Source of the DNA: Microbacterium elymi
Lineage (GTDB): Bacteria > Actinomycetota > Actinomycetes > Actinomycetales > Microbacteriaceae
Direction: 5' to 3'
Length of the DNA: 64,000 nucleotides
NCBI RefSeq assembly: GCF_021582895.2
Contig: NZ_CP091139.2
Span: 1,550,001-1,614,000 of the forward strand
The notes below the pieces were generated by a model, which did not search any database, had not been told where the DNA came from, and was given only the letters and a program-made list of their open reading frames with translations. The position numbers and the translations under genes are program-made. Position 1 is the first letter of the stretch, and every line of letters begins with the position of its first letter. Shown here piece after piece: positions 10,125-19,462 of this stretch.

Positions 10125-10345
10125 GCGACCCCGTCGTCTGGCGCCGCATCCCAGGCGGCCGCCTCACCGTCATCCACCCACGAGCCGAACGCCTCCGCGT
10201 AGGCATCGGCGAGCTCGCTCTCACGCAGCAGCTGAAGCGCCCGCTGCACCGCGGCGGAGCGGCTCGCGAACCGGCCGGCGAGGACGTCCGCATCGAGTGC
10301 GGCGATGTCGTCCTCACCCAAGCTGATGCTCACCTTGGCGCCCAT
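10121..10345 (-). CDS. Antitoxin, ribbon-helix-helix type
   Basis: 74 aa, ATG at 10345. The N-terminal KVSISLGEDDIAALDADV followed by RSAAVQRALQLLRESE is a ribbon-helix-helix DNA-binding fold, and the acidic C-terminus (WVDDGEAAAWDAAPDDG) is typical of the toxin-neutralising tail. It would bind the overlapping MazF-like toxin and repress the shared promoter. Confidence 0.85.
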   Translation of the reverse strand: MGAKVSISLGEDDIAALDADVLAGRFASRSAAVQRALQLLRESELADAYAEAFGSWVDDGEAAAWDAAPDDGVA

Positions 10346-10432
10346 GTCTCGATGCTACTCCGGTCGCATCGGGAATGCGACCGACCGCAGCCTGGCCCTG
10401 AGTGCCACCAACTGCCCCGACTGCCGCCTCTG

Positions 10433-10592
10433 GCGCCTGCCGCCTGTCGCCGAGCGCCGCCGCCTGCCGTCGGCTGCCGTCGAGCGCCGCCGGCCGTCGA
10501 GCGCCGCTGACTGCACATGAAATCGCCGAGTGCACATCAAACATGGCGCAGACTGATGTTCACTCGGCCAAATCGTACGATCCCGAGGCGTA
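10433..10592. repeat. Low-complexity CGCCG stretch and palindromic repeat family A, copy 2
   Basis: About 10433-10507 is a degenerate series of short GAGCGCCGCC/CTGCCGTCG words. From 10508 the family A wording follows: TGCACATGAAATCGCCGAG, TGCACATCAAAC, CTGATGTTCACTCGGCC and AAATCGTACGATCCCGAGG. It fills the gap between the antitoxin and the TetR gene. I see no gene in 10346-10634. Confidence 0.7.
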
Positions 10593-10634
10593 GCACGCAC
10601 GCACACGCGGAGGCGCGGACGCGGACCGGGGGCG

Positions 10635-11218
10635 CTAGCGCGCTGCGACGCGGGCGCGCAGGCCGTCGACGAGCAGGTCGACCCCGAATGCGAACGCGGC
10701 GGCCGAGTCATCGACCACGTCGGGCGCCACCACGCCCAGGCTGTCGAATCGAGCCGCTCGCTGCTCGTGTGAGACATGCCCCAGCACGAAGTCGGCAGCG
10801 TCGTCGACGCCCGGGTGACCGTCGCCTCGTCGAAACCGCCTCCGGCGATCGCCTCGGCGAGACGCCTGGCGGCGGCATCCGCCCCCAGTCCCATGCTCAG
10901 CGTGCTCGCGACGACCTCCGCCCCGTCCCGGTAGGCGAGCAGTCCATCGCGCAGGCCGGCCGCGGCGGCCCGCACGTCGGCGGCCCAGTCTCCGGATGCC
11001 GGGGGCTCCGACCGCAGGGCGACGATGCGCTCCGCCAGCTCGGCGAGCATCGTCTGCTTGTTCGGGAAGTGGTGGTACAGCGCGCTCGGCTGCACCTCGA
11101 GCGCGGCAGCCAGCCGCCGCATCGTGAGATCGGGCAGCCCGACGTCGTCGAGAAGCCGCAGCGCCGTCCGCGCCACATCGTCGCGCGTGTGGCGCCGTGC
11201 GGTTTCGCCGAGTCGCAT
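10635..11218 (-). CDS. bioQ: TetR-family regulator, BioQ-like
   Basis: About 194 aa; one G appears missing in a GGG run near 10812, after which GVDDAADFVLGHVSHEQRAA continues the protein to TAG at 10635. The N-terminal helix-turn-helix includes TMRRLAAALEVQPSALYHHF. TATAGT lies directly before the ATG, pointing to a leaderless transcript. Its start faces bioY, and two TGAAC-3-GTTCA palindromes lie between. BioQ of corynebacteria and mycobacteria is a TetR repressor of biotin genes that recognises this type of palindrome, so a biotin-responsive repressor of bioYMN is the best reading. The symbol rests on context and operator. Confidence 0.75.
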
Positions 11219-11231
11219 CCCCTCACTATAG

Positions 11232-11259
11232 TGAACAGCGTTCAGGTGAACACCGTTCA
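11232..11259. promoter_or_regulatory. Tandem BioQ-type operators
   Basis: TGAACAGCGTTCA (11232-11244) and TGAACACCGTTCA (11247-11259) are two TGAAC-3-GTTCA palindromes on one face of the divergent tetR/bioY promoter region. They overlap the upstream part of the TetR promoter, whose -10 TATAGT reads from 11230 to 11225 on the minus strand. Confidence 0.8.
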
Positions 11260-11278
11260 GTAAGAGGATGACGCACAG

Positions 11279-11893
11279 ATGACCGACGTGACCGCACGCC
11301 CCGCCGTACACCGTCTCGGCGCCACCGACGTCGCCCGCGTCGCCGTGTTCGCCGGCATCGTCGCGGTGCTCGGGCTGCCGGGCGGGTTCACCGCGTTCGG
11401 CGCCGTGCCGATCACCGCGCAGACGCTCGGCGTGATGCTCGCCGGGGCGATCCTGGGACCGTGGCTCGGTGCGCTGTCGATGACGGTGCTGCTGGCGCTG
11501 GTCGCGGTGGGTCTGCCGCTGCTGTCGGGCGGGCGGGGCGGCATCGGCGTCTTCGTCGGCCCGTCGGCTGGCTACCTTCTCGGCTTCGTGCTCGGCGCAC
11601 TCGTGATCGGACTGATCGTGCACGCCGGCGGCCGACGCCCGGTGCTGTGGCGCACGGCACTGGGGATCGCGGTCGGCGGCATCGGAGTGATGTATGCCTG
11701 CGGCATTCCGCTCCAGGCACTCGTGACGCGGATGCCGGTGCCCGAGACCGCGCTCACGAGCCTCGTCTTCCTTCCCGGCGACATCATCAAGGCCGTCGTC
11801 GCCACGGCGGTCACCATGACGCTCGTGCGTGCCTATCCGCGGGCATTCGGCCGTACTTTCGCCGCCACATCGGTCCGCTCGGATGCCGCATGA
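11279..11893 (+). CDS. bioY: Biotin transporter substrate-binding subunit BioY (ECF S component)
   Basis: 204 aa, intact. It binds biotin in the membrane and works with BioM and BioN as an energy-coupling factor importer. About six hydrophobic segments are visible, with the BioY signature region PITAQTLGVMLAGAILGPWLGALSM and the loop GGRGGIGVFVGPSAGYLLGF. ATG at 11279 is the only good start after the operators. It overlaps bioM by four bases (ATGA). Confidence 0.95.
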   Translation: MTDVTARPAVHRLGATDVARVAVFAGIVAVLGLPGGFTAFGAVPITAQTLGVMLAGAILGPWLGALSMTVLLALVAVGLPLLSGGRGGIGVFVGPSAGYLLGFVLGALVIGLIVHAGGRRPVLWRTALGIAVGGIGVMYACGIPLQALVTRMPVPETALTSLVFLPGDIIKAVVATAVTMTLVRAYPRAFGRTFAATSVRSDAA

Positions 11894-12578
11894 TCCGACT
11901 CGCGCATGCGTCGGTGCGCCTCGGCGAGGTCGAGGCGCTGCACGACGTGACGCTCGAGGTCGACGCGCGCACGGTCGCGGTGATCGGCGAGAACGGTTCG
12001 GGCAAGTCCACCTTCGCCCGGCTGATCGCCGGGCTGGTGCCGGCGACATCCGGCACCGTGCAGGTGCTGGGCCTGGACCCGGTGCGCGAGACGACCGCGC
12101 TGCGCCGTCGAGTGGCGGTCGTCTTCAGCAATCCCGACACGCAGATCGTCATGCCGACCGTCGCCGAGGATGTCGCGTTCTCGCTGCGTCCGCAGCGCGG
12201 GCAGCGCCGCGATCGCGCGGCAGAGGCGGTTCGCGTGGAGGCATCCCTCGCGCGCTTCGGGCTCACCGCGCTCGCCGATCGCCCCGCGCACGACCTGTCG
12301 GGCGGGCAGAAGGCTTGCTCGCCCTCGCCGGCGCGTTCGTGCGCGAGCCGACTCTCGTCGTCGCGGACGAGCCGACCGCGTACCTCGATGCGCGCAACGC
12401 CCGCCGCATCGCCGACCATCTGCTCGCCGACGCCGGTCACCGGCTCGTGCTCGCCACGCACGACCTCGCGCTCGCACGCCGCTGCGATGCGGCCGTGCTG
12501 TTCCTGGACGGAACCGTGCGCGCGTCGGGCGACGTGCACGAGGTCATCGCCGCGTACGAGGAGGCGCTCGCGTGCTGA
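11890..12578 (+). CDS. bioM: Biotin ECF transporter ATPase BioM
   Basis: About 228 aa. Walker A GENGSGKST (~34), signature LSGGQK (~137), Walker B LVVADEPTAYLD and the switch His in LATHDLALARR are all present, so it is a complete ABC ATPase. The frame breaks once near 12313 (AAGGCTTGCTC) between LSGGQK and LLALAGAFVREP; the local word fits the window-wide indel pattern. It powers BioY together with BioN. Start overlaps bioY, stop overlaps bioN. Confidence 0.9.
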
Positions 12579-13173
12579 CGCTGTACCGGTCTGGACGCGG
12601 ACCGCTGTACCGGATGCCGGCCGGCCCGAAGCTCGTGTCGCTGATCGCGCTGGTGCTCGCGGTCTCGCGCTGCCGACGGCGCTCTGGGCGGCCGGCGTCG
12701 CGGCCGGCGTCTGCCTGCTCGCCCATCTCGTCGGTCTGGGGATGTGCGGGCTGCGGGTGCTGGGCCGTCAGGCGTGGTCGCTGCGCTGGGTGATCGCGCT
12801 GATGGTCGCGGGCCAGCTCGTGTTCCTCGGGCCGCTGCCCGCGGCAGTGAACACCGTGCGGGTGACGTCTGCCGTGCTGCTGGCCGGGCTGATCGCGCTG
12901 ACGACGCCGGTGACCGCGCTGTTGGATGCGCTCGAGCGCGGCCTCGCACCGCTCTCACTCATCCGCCTCGACCCCGCCCGCACGGCGCTGATGCTGACCG
13001 TGACGGTCGGCACCATCCCGGATCTCGCGCGGATCGCCCGGGATGTGCGCGACGCCCAGCGCGCCCGCGGCGCGCGCGTCGGCATCCGACGGTTCGCCGT
13101 GCCCTACCTGGTCACGACGCTCAAGCACGCCGACGAGCTCGGCGACGCGCTGGCCGCCCGCGGCGTGCGTTAG
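12572..13173 (+). CDS. bioN: Biotin ECF transporter transmembrane subunit BioN (EcfT/CbiQ family)
   Basis: About 200 aa, GTG at 12572 overlapping the bioM stop. The protein has several membrane helices followed by the cytoplasmic coupling block DVRDAQRARGAR, the EcfT coupling motif that docks on the ATPase. One frame break near 12668 (GTCTCGCGCTGCC) must be bridged to join LIALVLAVS with LPTALWAAGVAAG. It ends the bioYMN operon. Confidence 0.88.
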
Positions 13174-13197
13174 CGGCGGACTGCCCGATCACCCCGA

Positions 13198-13311
13198 TCA
13201 GCGGCCGAGCAGGGCGAGAGGCACAACGGCGACGCCGTCTCGCCGACGATACGCATCACGTCCGGTTGTCACCACCACGCGGTCCGCGAGCCGGTCGCCG
13301 ATGCACGCGCG
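13198..13311 (-). pseudogene. Possible C-terminal remnant of a DUF4143-type ATPase
   Basis: After an in-frame stop, about 37 codons read IGDRLADRVVVTTGRDAYRR then DGVAVVPLALLGR and end in TGA at 13198. This resembles the last residues of DUF4143 AAA-type proteins, which finish with a tail of the form VVLYTG...VPLALL. No upstream part exists: the ABC permease ends immediately before it. I read it as a leftover of a deleted gene. The match is short. Confidence 0.4.
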
Positions 13312-14187
13312 CTACTTCAGCCCGGCCATCTTGATGTTGCCGATGATCTGGCGCTGGAAGATGAGGAACAGGATGATCACCGGAGCCGCCGCCAGGACCG
13401 ACCCCGCCATGAGCAGGCCGAGCTCGGAACTGCCCCGGCCGGTGCGGAATGTGGCGAGGTACTGCTGCACGACGAACCTCTCGGGACTGGTGATGGTGAG
13501 GATCGGCCAGACGTACGAATTCCAGTAGGCGAGGAACGCCGTGATTCCCATGACGACGAACGGTGGCTTGGAGAGGGGCAGGAACAGGTAGAAGAAGATC
13601 CGCAGGCGGCCGCAGCCGTCCAGCATCGCGGCTTCCTCCAGACTCGACGGGATGCTGAGATAGAACTGCCGGATGAAGAAGATCATCGCCGCCGTGGCCG
13701 CACCCGGGATGACGAGGACGGCAAGGCTGTCGAGCATGCCGAGATCCGTCACGACGATGAAGCTCGTGAGCAGGATCGTCATGCCGGGGATGAACATCGT
13801 CGTGATGACGGCGACCCACAGCGTGCGCTTGAAGCGGAAGTCGAGGCGCGCGAACGCGTATGCGGCCAGAGAGTTGACCGTGAGGGCGAGCACCGTGAAC
13901 AGCATCGCCCCCAGGAACGTCCACCCCATCGTCAGGAGGAAGGTGGGATCGCCGAGGATCTGCGCGTAGTTCTCCCATTTCCACACCTCCGGGAAGAACT
14001 GGAAGGGGGTCGCCACGACCTCGTTCTTCGACTTGAAGCCGGCGATCAGCAGCCAGAGCAGCGGGAACAGCGCGACCAGCACGAACACCGCTCCGACGAT
14101 CGCCTTGCCCACCGTGTAGAGCCACCACGCCGTGGTGCGCTGCGGGCGCCGACGGGCCGGCGCGACCTGCTGTGCGACGACGGCCAT
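13312..14187 (-). CDS. ABC sugar permease, MalG type
   Basis: 291 aa, intact, ATG at 14187 one base after the upstream permease stop. Six membrane helices are visible. The cytoplasmic EAA loop reads SIPSSLEEAAMLDGCGRLRIFFYLFLPLSKP, the contact to the ATPase. This is the second permease of a carbohydrate importer (binding protein, MalF-like, MalG-like). No ATPase gene is present, as usual where one shared MsmK/UgpC-type ATPase serves many importers. Confidence 0.92.
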   Translation of the reverse strand: MAVVAQQVAPARRRPQRTTAWWLYTVGKAIVGAVFVLVALFPLLWLLIAGFKSKNEVVATPFQFFPEVWKWENYAQILGDPTFLLTMGWTFLGAMLFTVLALTVNSLAAYAFARLDFRFKRTLWVAVITTMFIPGMTILLTSFIVVTDLGMLDSLAVLVIPGAATAAMIFFIRQFYLSIPSSLEEAAMLDGCGRLRIFFYLFLPLSKPPFVVMGITAFLAYWNSYVWPILTITSPERFVVQQYLATFRTGRGSSELGLLMAGSVLAAAPVIILFLIFQRQIIGNIKMAGLK

Positions 14188-14188
14188 G

Positions 14189-15143
14189 TCAGTCCACCAG
14201 CCTCTCGGAGTTGACGAATCGGAAGATGAGCGCCGAGACCGTGCCGAGCACGACGAACAGCAAGCGCGGCGGCGATCGAGTAGCCCACGTTCACGTCGTT
14301 CGTGAAGTGGTTGAAGATGAACAGGTTCGGCAGCGTGGTCGAGTCCAGCGGTCCGCCCTGGGTCATCACCAGCGGCAGGTCGAGCTGCTGAATGGCGGCG
14401 ACGAACCCGGTGACGAGCAAGTACAGGATGATGTTCTTCATCTGCGGAATCGTGATGAAGAAGGTCTTCTGCCACCAGTTGGCGCCCTCCATCGCCGCGG
14501 CCTCGTAATACTCGGTGGGGATGTCGATCATCGCGGCCACCATGATGAGCGAGGTGAGGCCCATCCCGAGCCAGACCGCGGGGATGGCGATCGCCAGCAG
14601 AGCCCACTTCGGGTCTCCGATCCAGGCGACCGGGTCGATGCCGAAGAGCCCCAGCAGCGCGTTGAGCAGGCCGCCCGAATAGTCATAGATGATGACGAAG
14701 ATGATCGACGTGATGACGGTCGAGATGATCGTCGGAAGATAGATCGAGACCTTGAGGATGCTGGCGAATCGTCGCGAGACCGCGACGACCAGGCTCGAGA
14801 ACGCGAACGCCAGGAGCAGCATCGGCGGGACCGTCATCGCGACGAACACGAAGCCCCGCCCGATCGCGGCCCAGAACAGCGGGTCGGTGAGCACGTTCGT
14901 GTAGTTGCGCCAGCCGACGAACTCCGGGGCCTTGTAGAAGCTCCAGTCCTGGAATGACAGGTACGCCGCGTAGATCGCCGGCCAGATCACGAAGATCCCG
15001 AGCAGGACGATCGCCGGCAGCACGAGCCAGTACGCCACCTTGCCGTCGCGGTAAAGGTACCTGCGGTGTCGGCGCCGGGCGTCGCCGGCATCGGGCACCG
15101 TCAGAACCTCGGTCTCGGTCATGGTCGGATGCATCACGGTCAT
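14189..15143 (-). CDS. ABC sugar permease, MalF type
   Basis: About 317 aa after removing one T near 14263 (GCGCTTGCTG); the corrected end reads LLFVVLGTVSALIFRFVNSERLVD. Six helices and the EAA loop around IDIPTEYYEAAAMEGANWWQ are clear. It pairs with the MalG-type permease and follows the binding-protein gene in one minus-strand operon behind the LacI-controlled promoter. Probable cargo: D-arabino-oligosaccharides released by the nearby GH183 lipoprotein (inference). Confidence 0.9.
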
Positions 15144-15206
15144 GCTCTCACCCCTTCGACACGCTGTTCGGGGGCCGGTCGAGCCCGGCCCCCGAACAGT
15201 GGGCGC

Positions 15207-16550
15207 CTAGTTCTTCGGCGCCTTGCTGGGCAGGTCGTTCTGCTGGATGACCTTCGCGATCGCCGCGTCGGCGGTCTTGATGGCAGCGTCCGGCGAGGCC
15301 GCACCCTTCATCACCGACTCCATCGCGGTGCCGACGGCCAGGGACACATCCCACGGGTAGATCGGCTCGGGGATCGCGGTGGGCGCGATCTGGTTGACCA
15401 GGATGTCGGACCACGGCGCCTTGGCCGCCGCCTCATCTGCGGCAACCGCCTCCTGCACCGACTTGCGCACCGGGATCTTGGTGAACTGCGTGTTCACGAA
15501 GAACGGCACCACGTTCGCGGGGTCGCCCGCGATCGACCACTGCAGGAACTGACCCGCGGCATCCGCGTTCTTCGACTTCGCGTCGATGACCCACTTGAAG
15601 TTGCCCAGAGTCGTCGCGGTCCGCCCGTCGGCCTGCGGCGCGTTCGGGAACGCGCCGACCCCGGTCTTGGTGAGCAGATCCTTGTAGTCCGAGCCGATCT
15701 CAGACATCATCCACGAGCCCGAGACCTTGAACGCGACCTTCTGCTGGCCGAAGTCCTTGCCTTCCACGTAGGCGGCGAGCGCCTGCTTAGGCATGTACCC
15801 CTTGTCCCACAGCTCCTTGTACTGCGCCATCAGGTCGCGATAGCCCTGGTTGTCGATGTCGGGCTTGGTCCAGTCATCCGTGAGCGCGGTGTGCCCGGCG
15901 AAGTTGTACTGCTGCCCGACGGTCGACCACGCGAAGGTCGCGGCATCACCGGCCGGCGAGATGCAGAACTGCCCGGCCTTCAGCGTCGGCTTGATCTTCG
16001 CGCAGTCCGCCATCAGCTCGTCCCACGTGGTCGGTCCGGCGTCGGCGTCGACACCGGCCGCGGTCAGCATGTCCTTGTTCCAGAACAGCACGGCCTGCGC
16101 CTCCTGCAGCAGCGGGTAGGCGTAGAACTTTCCGTCCAGCTCGGACACCGACTGCGCCGCCGGCAGGATCTCCTGCAGCGCCGCCTTGTCGACGACCTTG
16201 TCGAGGTCGTACAGCTGGCCGGCGTTGACCGCGTCCTGGATCGGGCCGGAGTGCGTGTAGATGTCCGGCGCCTTCCCCGCAGCCTGCGCCGCCTTCATCT
16301 TCTGGTCCCACGCGTCGGCCGGCACCTCGGTGTCGACGACCTTGATCTTGCTCTGCGAGTCGTTGAACTTCTTGACGATGTCCTTGTACCAGGCGTTCTC
16401 CGGGGGCGTGAACGTGCGGTGCCAGAAGGTGATGGTGGTGACACCGTTCGCATCGGCCCCGCCTCCGCCGCCGGAGCATGCAGAGAGCCCCAAACCCGCT
16501 ACGACAAGGGCCGCGCCGACGGCGAGAAGCCTGCTCTTACGCTTGTGCAT
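15207..16550 (-). CDS. ABC transporter substrate-binding lipoprotein (CUT1 family)
   Basis: 447 aa, intact. The N-terminus has a basic stretch, a hydrophobic core and the lipobox LSAC at ~22-25, so it is a membrane-anchored extracellular lipoprotein. The body is a typical sugar-binding protein: ITFWHRTFTPPE at the start, DIVKKFN, and FKWVIDAKSKNADAAGQFLQW near the end. ATG at 16550 with GAGGA upstream. First gene of the importer operon, behind a promoter whose spacer carries the LacI operator. Confidence 0.93.
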   Translation of the reverse strand: MHKRKSRLLAVGAALVVAGLGLSACSGGGGGADANGVTTITFWHRTFTPPENAWYKDIVKKFNDSQSKIKVVDTEVPADAWDQKMKAAQAAGKAPDIYTHSGPIQDAVNAGQLYDLDKVVDKAALQEILPAAQSVSELDGKFYAYPLLQEAQAVLFWNKDMLTAAGVDADAGPTTWDELMADCAKIKPTLKAGQFCISPAGDAATFAWSTVGQQYNFAGHTALTDDWTKPDIDNQGYRDLMAQYKELWDKGYMPKQALAAYVEGKDFGQQKVAFKVSGSWMMSEIGSDYKDLLTKTGVGAFPNAPQADGRTATTLGNFKWVIDAKSKNADAAGQFLQWSIAGDPANVVPFFVNTQFTKIPVRKSVQEAVAADEAAAKAPWSDILVNQIAPTAIPEPIYPWDVSLAVGTAMESVMKGAASPDAAIKTADAAIAKVIQQNDLPSKAPKN

Positions 16551-16672
16551 TCGTCCTCCTCAGGAACACGGCTCATCGATGAACCGTCGCTGTGACCGGT
16601 TGACACCGGCGGGTGGTGCCGAGCGGGTGACTCGCGTACCACTGTGAGTCGCCGTTGATCTCGTCGCTCGCC

Positions 16673-16701
16673 AGAGTAGACGAAATCGATTTCATCTGCA
16701 A
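16673..16701 (-). promoter_or_regulatory. LacI-controlled promoter of the ABC importer operon
   Basis: Minus-strand TTGCAG (16696-16701) and TACTCT (16673-16678) are separated by 17 bases that contain the perfect operator GAAATCGATTTC (16682-16693). The geometry is identical to the kinase operon promoter. Confidence 0.78.
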
Positions 16702-16719
16702 TGGGCTGATACCGGACCG

Positions 16720-17893
16720 TTAATCAGCGCGGTCCAGCTCAGCCGAGAACCAGAACACGTTGTACGGCCCCCACAGCGACATCGTGAAGTAGATGCGCCG
16801 GCCTCCGTCCGCCACGTAGCGCGGGTTCATGAAGGGGGCGTACAGGCCCGGGTAGTCGGATGCCGCGGCCAGCTCGATCGGCTCGCCCCACGGCCCCCAC
16901 GGCGTGATCCCCTCTCGGATGTAGGCGTTGCCGGCATCCGAGTAGGTCATCAGCCACCGGTCCAGGTACGTCGACCACATCACCGAGAGCTCGCCGATCG
17001 TGCCGTCGAGCACGGTCGCGGCATCCGTCATCCGGTCACTCCACCGCGGGTCGCCGTCGGACCCGGTGCCGGCGAAGTACGTGTACGACGCCGCGTCTTC
17101 GACGTCCTCCGTCGTCGCCGGCACCCGCATCAGGCGGACCGATCCGAACCGCCCTGCCGGGATGGCCCAGAGGTAGATGAAGTCGCGGCCGCCGTCCGAT
17201 ACGGCCGCCGTCGCCACCTGGATGAAGTCCGATCCGCCCGGCCATCGCGGGGACGGAAGCGGGATCCACGTCCGCCCCTGGTCGCTGGACCGCGCCAACC
17301 CGGAGTAGTTCGCATCCCAGACTCCGGCTTGCGCCCCAGTGCCGCACCGACATGTAGAAGATGTAGAGGGCTCCGTCGACGGTGAAGCCGTAGGTCGGGA
17401 TCTTGGTGACCTCGCCGGTGTCGTCCGGTTCGTGCTCCCCCTCGACCATCGCCGCCGCCAGACCGACGTCGTCCACCGGCGCCCACCCGTCGAACGTGAT
17501 CCCGTCGGACGGATCGTCGTCGGTGGTGTGAGCGGCGACGTTCGACCGCCAGAAGCCGCCCTGCCCGCCGTAGCTGTCCGGCTCGCGTTCGCCGAACGTG
17601 TCGCCGAAGAAGAAGAACGTCTGCTCCCCCAGATTGACCATCGAGCCCAGGTCGGTGCCGGCCACGCCGACGCTCTGCGTGTCGTTGATCGCGTCCGGGC
17701 CGGTGAGGCGGGCAACCTGCGTCACCGCGCTCACCCCGCCGAGCACGAACGGCTTGTCGGAATCGGGATCCACCCTCACGCCGTCACCTCCGGAACATGC
17801 GACGAGCACGGCCATCAGAGCCGCGGATGCCGCGACGGCGATGCGCCGCAGGCGACGGCGATGGTGCGGGCCACAGCGAGGGGCACGAGGCAT
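16720..17893 (-). CDS. DUF4185 lipoprotein, glycoside hydrolase family 183, probable endo-D-arabinanase
   Basis: About 390 aa after removing one A near 17331 (GCGCAAGCCGG), giving HWGAAGVWDANYSGLARSS. The N-terminus is strongly basic, then hydrophobic, with lipobox LVAC (~30-33): exported and lipid-anchored. DUF4185 features follow: GTDLGSMVNLGEQTFFFFGD, FWRSNVAAHTTDDDPSDG, and repeated strands of a five-bladed propeller (SSDQGRTWIPLPSPRW, YIREGITPWGPWGEPI). DUF4185 proteins of mycobacteria, Dysgonomonas and Microbacterium define GH183 and cut D-arabinan internally. ATG at 17893 has AAGGAGG. It has its own operator. It would be the only extracellular enzyme of the locus. Family firm, exact cleavage pattern unknown. 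Confidence 0.85.
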
Positions 17894-17914
17894 GATCCTC
17901 CTTGATCAGCCGCC

Positions 17915-17934
17915 AGTCTAGCGAAATCGATTTC
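17915..17934 (-). promoter_or_regulatory. LacI operator in the GH183 promoter
   Basis: Perfect GAAATCGATTTC at 17923-17934, directly upstream of a minus-strand -10-like TAGACT (17915-17920). The -35 region is weak (TGCGGA at 17 bases). Confidence 0.7.
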
Positions 17935-17994
17935 AGCTCCGCAGCTCACCCGATCGGGGCGAGAGGCTGCACCGCCACCTCGTAAGGTCGACTC

Positions 17995-19462
17995 ATGGAC
18001 CCTCTCCTCGGTGCGAATCTCATCTGGGTCCTCGCCGCCCTCGTCACCCTCGCGATCGACCTGACCGCCCTCATCGTCATCCCCAGGCGCCGCAAGCCGA
18101 CGGCGGCGATGGCGTGGCTCCTGCTGATCCTCGCTGCCGCTGGTCGGGATCGTGCTCTTCCTGCTGATCGGCAGCTTCCGGCTGCCGAAGAAGCGACGGG
18201 ACGCGCAGGCGCGCATCGACGACGAGATCCGCGCGCGTACCGCCGGCGAGCCGCGCGCCGACACGTCGTCGTGGCCGCGCTGGCTGCAAGCGGGTGGCGG
18301 TGCAGAACGAGTCGCTCACCACGCTGCCCGCGCTGGACGGGAACGCGGCGACGCTCCTGCCGGACTATCAGGGGTCGATCGACGCGATGGCCGAAGAGAT
18401 CGGGCGGGCCCGGCGCTTCGTGCATGTCGAGTTCTACATCCTCGCGTGGGACGACACCACCCGGGGATTCTTCGCGGCGCTGGAGGCGGCGGTCGCCCGC
18501 GGCGTGACCGTGCGTCTGCTCGCAGACTACATCGCCTCGCGCAAGATCCCCGCCTCGAAGGAGACGTTCGCCGAATTGGACCGCATCGGCGTGCGATGGT
18601 CGTGGATGCTGCCGGTCGAGCCGCTCCGAGGCCGCTACCAGCGCCCCGACCTGCGCAACCATCGCAAGCTCGTCGTGGTCGACGGCCAGGTCGCGTTCAT
18701 GGGATCGCAGAACCTGGTCGCCCGCCACTACAACGCGCCGAAGAACATCTCCCGCGGCCTGCAGTGGCAGGAGCTCGTCACGCGGGTGGAGGGGCCGGTG
18801 GTCGCCCAGCTCGACACCGTGTTCCTCACCGACTGGCAGATCGAGACGGGCGAGGAGCTGTGGGCCGAGCACGTGCCCAGCAGCGAGATCGCGGCCGCCG
18901 GCGGGGCGCCGCTGAGCTGCCAGCTCGTGCCGAGCGGCCCAGGCTATGCGACCGAGAACAACCTCCGCCTGTTCCTGTCGATGATCCACGGGGCGACCGA
19001 GCGGGTCATCATCGCGAGCCCCTACTTCGTGCCCGACGAGGCGATGGTCTATGCGATCACCACAGCCTGCGAACGCGGCCTCGAGGTGCAAGCTGTTCGT
19101 CTCGGAGGTCGGCGACCAGGGCCTGGTCTACCACGCGCAAGCGCTCGTACTACGAGACGCTGCTGGAGGCCGGCGTGCGGATCTTCCTCTACCCGGCGCC
19201 GTACATCCTGCATGCGAAGCACTTCTCGATCGACGACGACCTGGCCGTCATCGGATCCAGCAACATGGACATCCGCTCGTTCAGCCTCAACATGGAGATC
19301 TCGCTGCTGGTGCGGGGCGCCTCCTTCACCGCCGCGATGCGCGCGGTCGAGCAGGACTACCGCGACGCCGGCCGCGAGCTCACGCTGGACGAATGGCGGA
19401 GGGAGCCCGGCAAGGCGACCTTCCTGGACGGCCTGGCCCGCCTCACCTCAGCGCTGAACTGA
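17995..19462 (+). CDS. cls: Cardiolipin synthase (phospholipase D family)
   Basis: About 487 aa after correcting four one-base insertions (near 18139, 18285, 19089 and 19138; three are GCAGC read as GCAAGC). Two N-terminal membrane helices with the PLD-nuclease_N block (AMAWLLLILALPLVGIVLF) precede two PLD domains with HKD motifs: HRKLVVVDGQVAFMGSQN (~220) and HAKHFSIDDDLAVIGSSN (~405). It joins phosphatidylglycerol units, or PG and CDP-diacylglycerol, into cardiolipin at the membrane. Start ATG at 17995 with AAGG. It ends convergent with, and overlapping by 15 bases, the MazF-type gene. Confidence 0.92.
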
